This document shows positions 1-6,869 of a stretch of DNA of 8,269 nt, piece by piece (within the stretch, counting starts at the first letter, position 1; every line of letters begins with the position of its first letter). The translations under genes and the position numbers were made by a program. This DNA comes from an uncultured Bacilli bacterium (GTDB taxonomy: Bacteria > Bacillota_I > Bacilli_A > RF39 > UBA660). Location: positions 1-8,269 of the forward strand of contig CANPXQ010000037.1 of assembly GCA_947586295.1 (NCBI GenBank), given 5' to 3'. The notes beneath the pieces are model-generated. The model saw only the letters and a program-made list of their open reading frames with translations, searched no databases and was not told the origin of the DNA.

Positions 1-30
1 TTATATAAATATACAAGTTATTTACAAATG

Positions 31-69
31 TAACTTCCCAGTTATAAAAAATCGGGAAATTAACTTTTT
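31..69 (+). terminator. Probable intrinsic terminator of an upstream gene
   Basis: Bases 31-39 pair with 54-62 (three G-C pairs at the loop end, one C/A mismatch), leaving a 14-base loop, and a T5 run follows at 65-69. It lies upstream of the promoter at 93-120, so it most likely ends a transcript entering from the left. AAGTTA at 15-20 can instead pair with TAACTT at 31-36, which would compete with this hairpin. The long loop and mismatch keep confidence moderate. Confidence 0.5.
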
Positions 70-92
70 ATTTAATGCTTGTTATTTTTTCC

Positions 93-120
93 TTGCAAAT
101 TAATTAAACCATGTTATAAT
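93..120 (+). promoter_or_regulatory. Sigma-A promoter with extended -10
   Basis: TTGCAA at 93-98 and a perfect TATAAT at 115-120 are 16 bases apart, and TG at 112-113 gives an extended -10 (TGnTATAAT). Transcription should begin near 126-128, just before the ribosome binding site at 131-137. This is the likely promoter of the first gene, argS and rpoE. Confidence 0.8.
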
Positions 121-130
121 TGGGGTTAAA

Positions 131-137
131 AAAGAGG
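131..137 (+). promoter_or_regulatory. Ribosome binding site that fixes a TTG start
   Basis: AAAGAGG at 131-137 is the Shine-Dalgarno sequence of the first gene. It lies 8 bases before TTG at 146. The in-frame GTG at 137 uses the last G of this site as its first base, so it cannot be served by it; TTG 146 is preferred. Confidence 0.65.
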
Positions 138-145
138 TGAATAGT

Positions 146-478
146 TTGTTTATTGTCCTTGCACTTTATAATAATGATAAATTAGTTTTAAAAGAAAATA
201 TTACGGAATTTAAATACCAAAAGGAGGACTTTTTAGAATTAAAAAATAAATATGGTATTCATAAAATAGATCTAAAAAGTAAAATTTATGAAAAAAATGA
301 TGATTTTGTTATATTTAGGATTGATTTTGTCAATAATTTATGTATAATCATTTTAGATAGTGATAAAAGATTTGAATTTAGTTTACAAACTAAATGGGAC
401 TATCAAGATAATATTTGGAAATTGAGTTATAATTTAGAGGATGAAAATAAACAAATTATTATTGAATTGAAAGAGTGA
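146..478 (+). CDS. Small DUF1934/YwiB-like protein of unknown function
   Basis: 110 residues from TTG 146 (113 from GTG 137, rejected on ribosome binding site position). It has no signal peptide or membrane segment that I would trust. The second half alternates hydrophobic beta-strand-like stretches (around FVIFRIDF, LCIIIL and IWKLSYNLE). A chain ending in such strands, sitting directly before argS, fits the DUF1934 (B. subtilis YwiB) family, a predicted beta-barrel family of unknown role found beside argS in Bacilli. It is shorter than YwiB (about 140 residues), mainly at the N-terminus. The stop TGA (476-478) overlaps the argS start region, so the two genes are probably translationally coupled. 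The family call rests on context and a weak pattern match. Confidence 0.5.
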   Translation: MFIVLALYNNDKLVLKENITEFKYQKEDFLELKNKYGIHKIDLKSKIYEKNDDFVIFRIDFVNNLCIIILDSDKRFEFSLQTKWDYQDNIWKLSYNLEDENKQIIIELKE

Positions 479-483
479 TTAAA

Positions 484-2091
484 TTGAAAGATAAACTCCA
501 ACAACAAATAAAAGAAAGTTTAAAAAAGCTTAATATTGTTGAAGATGTAATTGAAATTGAAAAACCCAAAATGTTAGAAAATGGTGATTATAGTTGTAAC
601 ATTGCCTTAAAACTAGCGAAGCATATTGGTAAAAATCCTATGGAAATTGCTGAAGATATCGTTAGTAATATTCAAGAAGATTATATTCTAAAAATGGAAA
701 TAAAAAAGCCCGGCTTTATTAATTTTTTTGTTAAAAAAGATTATTTATTTTCTAATTTAAAACAATGTTTAGAATTAAAAAATAAATATGGTAGTTCTAA
801 TATAGGTAAAGGAAAGAAATATAATATTGAATTTGTTAGTGCCAATCCTACAGGTATTCTCCATTTAGGAAATGCTCGAGGAGGAGCTTATGGCGATTCT
901 TTGGCACGTATTTTGACTTTTTCTGGGTATGATGTAACAAAAGAGTATTATATTAATGATGCCGGAAGTCAAATTACTAATTTGGGGCTATCGATATTGG
1001 CTCGCTATAAAAAGTTGTGTGGAATAGATTGCCCAATGCCTGAAAATGGTTACTTTGGAAAAGAAATTATTGCTATAGCGCAAAAATTATATGATGAAAA
1101 TGGCGATAAATTAATTACAGAAAATCTGGATTATTTTAAGGAATTAGGTACAAAAGAATTGCTTAAAAAAATTGTAAATGATTTGGAAGAATATCGTATT
1201 AGTTATGATAAATTTACTAGTGAAAAAGAAATTATAGCTCAATATAGTGCTTCCCAAATTATAGATGACCTAGCTAATAAAAATTACATTTATGAAAAAG
1301 ATGGGGCTATTTGGTTTAAATGTAGCAGCTTACTTGATGATAAAGATCACGTTTTAAAAAAAGAAGATGGCTCGTATACTTATTTAGTTTCCGATATTGC
1401 CTATCACTTGGATAAATATAGTCGAGGATACACTAAAATGATTGATATTTTAGGAACAGACCATCACGGTTATGTATCGAGATTAAAAAGTAGTATGCAG
1501 GCTTATAATAAAGATATAGATAAACTTGAAGTTAAATTATTACAATTAGTAAGATTAGTAGATAACGGCGAAGTAGTTAAAATGAGTAAGAGAACTGGCA
1601 AATCAGTAACACTAAAAGAACTAGTTGATGAAGTAGGTGTAAATGCGGCGCGTTATTTCTTTTCTAGATATAGTTTAGATACTCAAATGGATTTTGATTT
1701 AACAGAAGCTAAAGCTAAAAATAATGAAAATCCTGTTTATTATGTATCTTATGCCTATGCTCGAATATGTTCAATATTAAAGAATAATGAAAATAATCAA
1801 AAAATTGAAAAATATCGGACATTAGATAATCAAGATGCATATAATGTTTTAGAAAAAGTATATGAGTTTCCTGAAGTAGTTAAAACAGCAGCATTAAAAG
1901 AACTACCACATTTGATTACAAAATATGCTTATGATTTAGCTTCAGAGTTTCATACTTTTTATAGTAAAAATAGGATTCTTACGGATAATGAAAAACAGAC
2001 TTTAGAGAATTTAGATTTAATAAAGGCAGTTAAAATTACTTTAGAAAATGCACTTGGCTTAATAGGGGTAATCCCACCAGAAAAAATGTAA
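484..2091 (+). CDS. argS: Arginyl-tRNA synthetase (class I)
   Basis: Charges tRNA-Arg with arginine using ATP in the cytoplasm. Numbered from TTG 484 (535 residues; B. subtilis ArgRS has about 556), residues 1 to about 80 form the ArgRS-specific N-terminal domain. The class I signature follows SANPTG as HLGN (127-130), a variant of HIGH, and the second motif KMSKRTGKS begins at 366. The alpha-helical DALR anticodon-binding domain starts near NPVYYVSYAYAR (about 416) and runs to PPEKM at the end. GTG 475 is an in-frame alternative adding three residues. I prefer TTG 484 because a weak AAAGAG lies 8 bases before it, the same geometry as the preceding gene. The rpoE binding site overlaps the stop codon, so rpoE is probably on the same transcript. 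Identity is certain; only the start is open. Confidence 0.97.
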   Translation: MKDKLQQQIKESLKKLNIVEDVIEIEKPKMLENGDYSCNIALKLAKHIGKNPMEIAEDIVSNIQEDYILKMEIKKPGFINFFVKKDYLFSNLKQCLELKNKYGSSNIGKGKKYNIEFVSANPTGILHLGNARGGAYGDSLARILTFSGYDVTKEYYINDAGSQITNLGLSILARYKKLCGIDCPMPENGYFGKEIIAIAQKLYDENGDKLITENLDYFKELGTKELLKKIVNDLEEYRISYDKFTSEKEIIAQYSASQIIDDLANKNYIYEKDGAIWFKCSSLLDDKDHVLKKEDGSYTYLVSDIAYHLDKYSRGYTKMIDILGTDHHGYVSRLKSSMQAYNKDIDKLEVKLLQLVRLVDNGEVVKMSKRTGKSVTLKELVDEVGVNAARYFFSRYSLDTQMDFDLTEAKAKNNENPVYYVSYAYARICSILKNNENNQKIEKYRTLDNQDAYNVLEKVYEFPEVVKTAALKELPHLITKYAYDLASEFHTFYSKNRILTDNEKQTLENLDLIKAVKITLENALGLIGVIPPEKM

Positions 2092-2103
2092 GGAGGAAGA
2101 AAA

Positions 2104-2541
2104 ATGAAATTAAGTGAAATACCTAAAGAAGAATTAGAATTAATGAGTTATGATGATATAGCTTTTTATGTTTTACAAGAATCAGGAAAGAAAATGAAGT
2201 TAAATGACATTTTTAAAAAAGTTTGCAAGGCTCTTCAATTGCCTGATGAATATTTAGAAAGTCATATAATGGATTTTTTTGAATCAATGTCTACTAATAA
2301 AAAATTTGTTATGTTAGATAGTGGTTACTGGGATTTACAATCACGGCACACTTTAGACGATTTAAATATAGAAGATGATGACGATGATGATTATGATGAA
2401 GAAGAATTAAGTGATATGGATATAGAAGAAAATACAAATGAAGATATTTTTTATGATCAAGGCGATGAAACGGATGATACTGAAGAAGATGATTTAGCCG
2501 ATTTAGTAGTCATTGATGGGGAAGAAGAACAAAATTTATAA
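2104..2541 (+). CDS. rpoE: DNA-directed RNA polymerase delta subunit
   Basis: Delta is an accessory RNA polymerase subunit of Firmicutes that speeds enzyme recycling and sharpens promoter selectivity. Residues 1 to about 80 form the HARE-HTH-type winged-helix domain (MSYDDIAFYVL near 14, GYWDL near 74). Residues 83-145 are a disordered tail with 33 Asp/Glu out of 63 and no Lys or Arg. At 145 residues it is somewhat shorter than B. subtilis RpoE (about 173), mostly in the tail. ATG 2104 is preceded by AGGAGGA at 2091-2097, which overlaps the argS stop, so the genes are probably co-transcribed. A terminator begins at its stop codon. This is not the proteobacterial sigma factor also named RpoE. 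Confidence 0.93.
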   Translation: MKLSEIPKEELELMSYDDIAFYVLQESGKKMKLNDIFKKVCKALQLPDEYLESHIMDFFESMSTNKKFVMLDSGYWDLQSRHTLDDLNIEDDDDDDYDEEELSDMDIEENTNEDIFYDQGDETDDTEEDDLADLVVIDGEEEQNL

Positions 2542-2566
2542 GAGTTAGGTAACTAATTCTTTTTTT
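2540..2566 (+). terminator. Intrinsic terminator after rpoE
   Basis: GAGTTAG (2542-2548) pairs with CTAATTC (2553-2559) around a GTAA loop of the stable GNRA type, with one G-T wobble. AA at 2540-2541 can extend the stem into the T run, and T7 follows at 2560-2566. It overlaps the rpoE stop and separates argS-rpoE from prfA. Confidence 0.78.
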
Positions 2567-2588
2567 AACAGTGCGGCTTAAAAAAAGT

Positions 2589-2616
2589 TTGTTTTTTCAA
2601 TAATATTTGATACAAT
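2589..2616 (+). promoter_or_regulatory. Promoter of prfA-prmC, extended -10
   Basis: TACAAT at 2611-2616 is preceded by TG at 2608-2609 (extended -10), with a -35-like TTGTTT at 2589-2594 and a 16-base spacer. An A7 tract at 2580-2586 could act as an UP element. The predicted start near 2622-2624 falls inside the prfA ribosome binding site (2621-2627), leaving a leader of only about 11 bases. Confidence 0.6.
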
Positions 2617-2633
2617 GAAAAAGGAGGAACTAT

Positions 2634-3698
2634 ATGATAAATAGATTAGAGGCTATTGTGGCAAAATATAATGAATTATCGCAAGAATTAGTAAAGCCTG
2701 AAGTATTAAATGATTTTAATACTTTAAAAAAATTATCTAAAGAACAAAGTGATTTAAAAGAAGTAGTAGAAGTTTATAATGAATATAAAAAAGTGTTAGA
2801 TGATTTAAAGCAAGCTAAAGAAATGGAAAATGATAGTGAATTAAAAGACTTTGCTTTAGAAGAGATTGAACGTTTAACTGTATTAGAAAGTGATATAAAG
2901 AAGAAATTAGAAATATTATTAGTTCCTAAAGATGAAAATGATGGCAAGAATGTTATTATGGAAATTCGGGGAGCAGCTGGAGGAGATGAAGCTAATATTT
3001 TCGCCGGTGATTTATTTCGTATGTATTCTTATTATGCGGATAAAAATGGTTGGAAAATAGAAGTAATGCATGAAGTAGAAGGAACTAGTGGAGGATATTC
3101 CCAAATTGAATATATGGTTAAAGGGGATAATGTTTATTCTAAATTAAAATATGAAAGTGGTTCTCATCGCGTTCAAAGAATTCCAAGCACAGAAACACAA
3201 GGTAGAGTCCATACTTCAACGGCTACAGTTTTAGTTATGCCTGAGGCAGAAGATGTAAATATTGATATTAAAGAAAGTGATTTAAAAATAGATGTATATC
3301 ATTCATCAGGAGCGGGAGGACAATCAGTTAATACTTCAAATTCCGCCGTAAGAATTACGCATCTACCTACGGGAGTAGTTGTTACTTGTCAAACTGAACG
3401 AAGTCAATTAAAAAATAAAGAAAATGCAATGAAAATGTTAAAAGCGAAGTTATATGATAACCTCCTTCAAGAGCAAGAAAAAGAACTAGGTAGCGAAAGA
3501 AAAAATAAAATAGGTACTGGTGACCGCAGTGAAAAGATTAGAACATATAATTATCCCCAAAATAGAGTTACGGATCATCGAATTAATTTTTCTATAATGG
3601 AATTAGATCGGGTTATGAATGGAAATTTAGATCCGATTATTGATTCTTTAATTACTGAAGATTTGAAATTAAAATTAGCTGGAGAAACTTATGAATGA
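2634..3698 (+). CDS. prfA: Peptide chain release factor 1
   Basis: Recognises UAA and UAG in the ribosomal A site and triggers peptide release. At 354 residues it matches the usual length (about 356). Residues 1-110 form the helical N-terminal region, followed by the conserved IRGAAGGDEA block at 111. The stop-codon reading PxT motif is PST (184-186), in the RF1 form and not the SPF of RF2. The catalytic GGQ is at 228-230 in SSGAGGQSVNT, followed by the conserved RITHLPTG and GTGDRSEKIRTYNYP blocks. ATG 2634 has a strong AAGGAGG 6 bases upstream. The last 8 bases overlap prmC, whose product modifies the GGQ glutamine. RF2 is not in this window, but TGA stops here require it elsewhere. Confidence 0.97.
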   Translation: MINRLEAIVAKYNELSQELVKPEVLNDFNTLKKLSKEQSDLKEVVEVYNEYKKVLDDLKQAKEMENDSELKDFALEEIERLTVLESDIKKKLEILLVPKDENDGKNVIMEIRGAAGGDEANIFAGDLFRMYSYYADKNGWKIEVMHEVEGTSGGYSQIEYMVKGDNVYSKLKYESGSHRVQRIPSTETQGRVHTSTATVLVMPEAEDVNIDIKESDLKIDVYHSSGAGGQSVNTSNSAVRITHLPTGVVVTCQTERSQLKNKENAMKMLKAKLYDNLLQEQEKELGSERKNKIGTGDRSEKIRTYNYPQNRVTDHRINFSIMELDRVMNGNLDPIIDSLITEDLKLKLAGETYE

Positions 3699-4404
3699 TA
3701 AGGAACTTATTCGTAAATATGTTCCTCTAAATAAGCAAAAAAAAGCTTTTATAAAATTAAATAAAGGCTATCCTGTTCAATATATTATTGGTAATGTTGA
3801 GTTTTGTGATGCACTTATTAATGTAAATAAAAATGTTTTAATACCGCGTTTTGAAACGGAAATGTTAGTAGAAAAAAGTATTAAATATTTAAAAAAAATG
3901 TTTAAGCATCAAATTAATATTATTGATTTAGGAACCGGTAGTGGTTGTATTGCTATTGCTTTAAAAAAAGCTTTAAATGCTAATGTTTTCGCTATAGATA
4001 TATCTAGGAAAGCTTTAAAACTTGCTCGAAGAAATGCGAAAAATAATCACGTTAAAGTTAATTTTAAAAAAGGTGATATAGGTAAAAAACCTAAGGGCAA
4101 GTTTGATTGTATAATTAGTAATCCTCCTTATATAGCTTATGACGGGTTTGTTTCTTATAAAGTAAAAAAATATGAACCGCATATTGCTTTGTATGCCCTC
4201 GAGGCTGGTTTATATTTTTATAAAATAATTTTAGCTTATAGTAAAGATATTTTAAATCGTCAATTTCTTATTGCTTTTGAAATAGATGATTCTTTAAAAG
4301 AAAGATTAGAAAATTTATTAAAAAAAGAATATCCTAAATATAAAAATATTTTTGAAAAAGATTTAAGTAATTTATATCGTTATTTATTCATTTATAGTGA
4401 ATAA
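3691..4404 (+). CDS. prmC: Release factor glutamine N5-methyltransferase, short form
   Basis: Methylates the GGQ glutamine of release factors using S-adenosylmethionine. Key blocks are YPVQYIIGNVEF (27-38), IPRFETE (51-57, usually IPRPETE), the SAM-binding IIDLGTGSGCIAIAL (77-91) and the substrate-binding NPPY (144-147). At 237 residues it is about 40-50 shorter than typical PrmC (276-288). The missing part is at the N-terminus: only about 26 residues precede the YPVQYIIG block, where a five-helix bundle of about 75-80 normally lies. ATG 3691 is preceded by GGAG at 3681-3684, and no in-frame start further upstream is supported. The overlap with prfA indicates translational coupling of the modifier and its target. 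A terminator-like hairpin overlaps its end. Confidence 0.93.
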   Translation: MNDKELIRKYVPLNKQKKAFIKLNKGYPVQYIIGNVEFCDALINVNKNVLIPRFETEMLVEKSIKYLKKMFKHQINIIDLGTGSGCIAIALKKALNANVFAIDISRKALKLARRNAKNNHVKVNFKKGDIGKKPKGKFDCIISNPPYIAYDGFVSYKVKKYEPHIALYALEAGLYFYKIILAYSKDILNRQFLIAFEIDDSLKERLENLLKKEYPKYKNIFEKDLSNLYRYLFIYSE

Positions 4405-4413
4405 ATATTTTTT
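4381..4413 (+). terminator. Terminator hairpin overlapping the end of prmC
   Basis: TATTTATTCA (4381-4390) and TGAATAAATA (4398-4407) are perfect 10-base reverse complements around a 7-base loop, followed directly by T6 (4408-4413), an A and more T. The prmC stop TAA (4402-4404) lies in the right arm. The stem has only one G-C pair, so termination may be partial. It would separate prfA-prmC from spoIIR, which sensibly has its own control. Confidence 0.55.
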
Positions 4414-4441
4414 ATTTTATCTAAATTACTATAGGTGATAA

Positions 4442-4954
4442 GTGTTGAAAAAAATAATAATTGTTTTATTTTTAATTGTTATCGTTCTTCTTAGTCAAAT
4501 AGATAAAACAAATAATATTGTTATTCCTAAAGAAGCAATTAGATATCGAATAATAGCGAGTAGTAATAGTATTAATGATCAAGATATAAAAAAGCAAATT
4601 AATGCCGAAATAGAACCCTTAATTAACAATGTTTTAGTAAATTCTAAATCATTAAATAGGACGCGAAAAGATATTAAAGAATTGATACCTCAAATAGAAC
4701 AAATAATTGATGAATATAATGTTTCATATAATGTTAATTATGGTCTTAATTATTTTCCGGAAAAAAGTTTATATGGTGTAGTTTACCCTGCCGGGGAATA
4801 TGAGTCTTTAGTTATTACCCTTGGAGAAGGAAAAGGGGATAATTGGTGGTGCGTATTATTTCCTCCTTTATGTTTAATTGAAGCTAAAAGTGATAAATTA
4901 AATGAAGTAACATATACTTTTTATTTAAAAGAGATAATTTCTAAATTTTATTAA
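4442..4954 (+). CDS. spoIIR: Stage II sporulation protein R
   Basis: In Bacillus, SpoIIR is made in the forespore, exported, and activates the SpoIIGA protease that cleaves pro-sigma-E in the mother cell. This 170-residue protein starts with a signal or anchor helix (about 3-18). It then has the family's IRYRIIASSNSINDQ block, paired helices, a YFPEKSLYG segment, PAGEYESLVITLGEG and the hallmark NWWCVLFPPLCL near the C-terminus. AGG at 4433-4435 is 6 bases before GTG 4442 and 9 before TTG 4445, so either could start; GTG is taken. It follows prfA-prmC as in B. subtilis. I found no convincing sigma-F promoter in the 37 bases upstream. The intact conserved core argues for a working gene. Confidence 0.95.
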   Translation: MLKKIIIVLFLIVIVLLSQIDKTNNIVIPKEAIRYRIIASSNSINDQDIKKQINAEIEPLINNVLVNSKSLNRTRKDIKELIPQIEQIIDEYNVSYNVNYGLNYFPEKSLYGVVYPAGEYESLVITLGEGKGDNWWCVLFPPLCLIEAKSDKLNEVTYTFYLKEIISKFY

Positions 4955-4995
4955 TAAAAAAACTAAAGTAAAAATATACTTTTATAGGTGAGTAT

Positions 4996-5529
4996 ATGAA
5001 AGAAATAGTATCTATTTTTTTAATAGGAATTTCTTTATCAATGGATACTTTTTCTTTGTCTTTAACTTTAGGAACCATAAAGACTAGTAAAAGAATATTC
5101 TTATTGCCAATATTGGTAGGAATATTCCATTTTTTTATGCCTTTAATAGGCAATTTTTTAGGATTTAAAATAATTGATTTATTAAGTATAACAACTAATA
5201 AATTATTAGGGGTTATCTTAATTCTTTTAGCCATTAATATATTTTATCATTATTTTAAAGAAGAGACTATAAATGTTAATTTATCTATAATTGGTTTAAT
5301 GTTATTAGCATTATCGGTAAGTATCGATAGTTTTTCCGTAGGTTTAGGTTTTTCAGCCCTAACTACACATCAAGTTTTAGCGAGTTTTATTTTTTCTTTA
5401 TGTAGTAGTTCCTTTACTTATCTTGGATTAACAATTGGTAAGTATTGTACTAAACATTTGGGTAAATTAGCAAATTTTATTGGCATAATTATGCTCTTTA
5501 TTTTGGGGTTAATTCATCTGTTTAAATAA
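4996..5529 (+). CDS. mntP: MntP-family manganese efflux pump
   Basis: Predicted inner-membrane exporter that protects against excess Mn(II). At 177 residues (E. coli MntP 188) it has about six hydrophobic segments in two related halves. Each half has the family signature: SMDTFSLSLTLG with Asp17 and SIDSFSVGLGFS with Asp111, membrane aspartates expected in the metal path. HFFMPLIGNFLG (45-56) matches the MntP block usually written FQALMPLIGWLLG. AGG at 4986-4988 lies 7 bases before ATG 4996. It follows spoIIR as ywlD (mntP) does after a few genes in B. subtilis. The related sporulation membrane protein YtaF is an alternative, but the MPLIG block and gene order favour MntP. The metal has not been shown from sequence. 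Confidence 0.88.
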   Translation: MKEIVSIFLIGISLSMDTFSLSLTLGTIKTSKRIFLLPILVGIFHFFMPLIGNFLGFKIIDLLSITTNKLLGVILILLAINIFYHYFKEETINVNLSIIGLMLLALSVSIDSFSVGLGFSALTTHQVLASFIFSLCSSSFTYLGLTIGKYCTKHLGKLANFIGIIMLFILGLIHLFK

Positions 5530-5532
5530 TGT

Positions 5533-5560
5533 TTGACATAATAAAAAAAAATAGGTATAT
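5533..5560 (+). promoter_or_regulatory. Promoter of murA, inside the end of mntP region
   Basis: A consensus TTGACA at 5533-5538 and TATATT at 5555-5560 are 16 bases apart, starting 4 bases after the mntP stop. Transcription should begin near 5567, leaving about 28 bases of leader with AAGGAGGT at 5582-5589. This start lies downstream of ATG 5529, so that earlier in-frame codon would be absent from this transcript. Confidence 0.75.
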
Positions 5561-5594
5561 TTTAGGTAAGAAGTCCTATAAAAGGAGGTTAATA

Positions 5595-6848
5595 ATGAAA
5601 ACAATTGTTATTAATGGAGGAGAAACTTTAACGGGAACTATTAATATTGGGGGAGCGAAAAATAGTGCTGTAGCTTTAATTCCGGCTTGTGTCCTAGCTG
5701 ATGGTAATTTAACTATTAAAAATGTTCCAAATATTTCGGATAAGGACGCGCTTATTGAAATATTAAACTTATTAAATGTTAAAGTAGTGGAAGAAAAAGA
5801 TCAATTAATTATCAATACTAAAAATATAAAAAATAATGTTATAAATGAAATATTAAGTAATAAATTACGAGCTTCTTATTATTTTATGGGTTCTTTATTG
5901 GGCCGCTTTAAAAAAGTAGAAATGTATTTTCCTGGGGGATGTAATATTGGTAGTAGACCTATTGACTTACATTTAAAAGGTTTTGAAGCCCTAGGTGCTA
6001 AAGTAAATAAAATAGATAGTAAATATATTATAACGGCAGATGAATTAAAAGGGGCAGATATATATTTAGATTTTGCTTCAGTTGGAGCCACAATCAATAT
6101 AATGTTTGCAGCTGTTAAAGCGATAGGGACTACAGTTATTCATAATGCGGCTAAAGAAGTAGAAATTGAAAATGTTGCACATTTTTTAAATAATATGGGA
6201 GCTAAAATAAAAGGGGCAGGTACCGATATAATAACAATTGAAGGGGTGCAAGAATTAAAAGAAGCTTCTATTGCTGTAATACCTGATCGAATAGAAGCCG
6301 GTACATATATTATTATGGGAGCATTACTGGGGAAAAATTTAGTTATTGAGGGACTTAATCCGGATCATTTAACTGTAGTTTTAAATAAAATTAGAGAAAT
6401 GGGTGTAGAACTTAAAGTATTAGATCATAAGGTAATTATAAATAAAGCTAAGAGTTTAAAAGCGGTTAATGTTAGAACTAGTGTTTACCCCGGCTTTCCT
6501 ACTGATTTAGGTCAACCGATGAGTGTGTTATTGACTCAAGGAGAAGGAATAAGTCAATTTGAAGAAACAATTTTTGAAAATCGAATGGGCCATATACCTA
6601 ATTTACAAAAAATGGGTGCGAAGATTGAATATGAGGGACAACATGCAGTTTTTTATGGAAAGTGTTCTTTACACGGAGCAAAGATAGCTGCTACTGATTT
6701 ACGTAGTGGAGCAGCATTAGTTACGGCCGGCTTAATAGCTAAAGGAGAAACAGTTATCAATGATGCCGAACATATATTAAGAGGATATGAGCGCATAATT
6801 AATAAATTATCCAATGTTGGAGCTAAGATTGAAATAATCGAAGTATAG
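5595..6848 (+). CDS. murA: UDP-N-acetylglucosamine 1-carboxyvinyltransferase
   Basis: Catalyses the first committed step of peptidoglycan synthesis, transferring enolpyruvate from PEP to UDP-GlcNAc; fosfomycin targets it. The 417-residue protein keeps the residues known from E. coli MurA: Lys22 in GGAKN, Arg92, the active-site Cys116 in PGGCNIGSRP (E. coli Cys115, the fosfomycin-reactive residue), Arg121, Asp304 in FPTD, Arg370 in TDLR and Arg396 in LRGYER. ATG 5595 is chosen because AAGGAGGT sits 5 bases upstream and the N-terminus then aligns with the family. The in-frame ATG 5529 would add 22 lysine/arginine-rich residues and precedes the predicted transcription start. Cysteine in place of aspartate at the active site predicts fosfomycin sensitivity by this route. 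Firmicutes often have two murA genes; the second would lie elsewhere. Confidence 0.97.
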   Translation: MKTIVINGGETLTGTINIGGAKNSAVALIPACVLADGNLTIKNVPNISDKDALIEILNLLNVKVVEEKDQLIINTKNIKNNVINEILSNKLRASYYFMGSLLGRFKKVEMYFPGGCNIGSRPIDLHLKGFEALGAKVNKIDSKYIITADELKGADIYLDFASVGATINIMFAAVKAIGTTVIHNAAKEVEIENVAHFLNNMGAKIKGAGTDIITIEGVQELKEASIAVIPDRIEAGTYIIMGALLGKNLVIEGLNPDHLTVVLNKIREMGVELKVLDHKVIINKAKSLKAVNVRTSVYPGFPTDLGQPMSVLLTQGEGISQFEETIFENRMGHIPNLQKMGAKIEYEGQHAVFYGKCSLHGAKIAATDLRSGAALVTAGLIAKGETVINDAEHILRGYERIINKLSNVGAKIEIIEV

Positions 6849-6869
6849 GGTAATTATTATGGGGGTTGA

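Noticed and set aside
2371..2400. GAT-rich triplet run in rpoE as a possible phase-variable repeat
   Set aside because: The run is interrupted and in-frame changes would only alter the length of an acidic tail normal for delta subunits.
4405..4441. Sigma-F promoter before spoIIR
   Set aside because: GGTGATAAGT at 4434 loosely resembles a sigma-F -10, but no -35 sits about 15 bases upstream and it overlaps the ribosome binding site.
4965..4982. Inverted repeat AAAGTA/TACTTT between spoIIR and mntP
   Set aside because: Only six mostly A-T pairs and no T run that fits a terminator; expected by chance in this composition.
4941..5234. Open frame of 97 codons on the - strand
   Set aside because: It lies opposite mntP, whose protein matches a known family; lysine/isoleucine-rich content is what AT-rich antisense gives.
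5529..5594. 22-residue N-terminal extension of MurA from ATG 5529
   Set aside because: The extension precedes the predicted transcription start, is not in the MurA family, and ATG 5595 has a strong binding site.
5879..6097. Open frame of 72 codons on the - strand
   Set aside because: Antisense to the conserved core of murA, with no binding site or family pattern.
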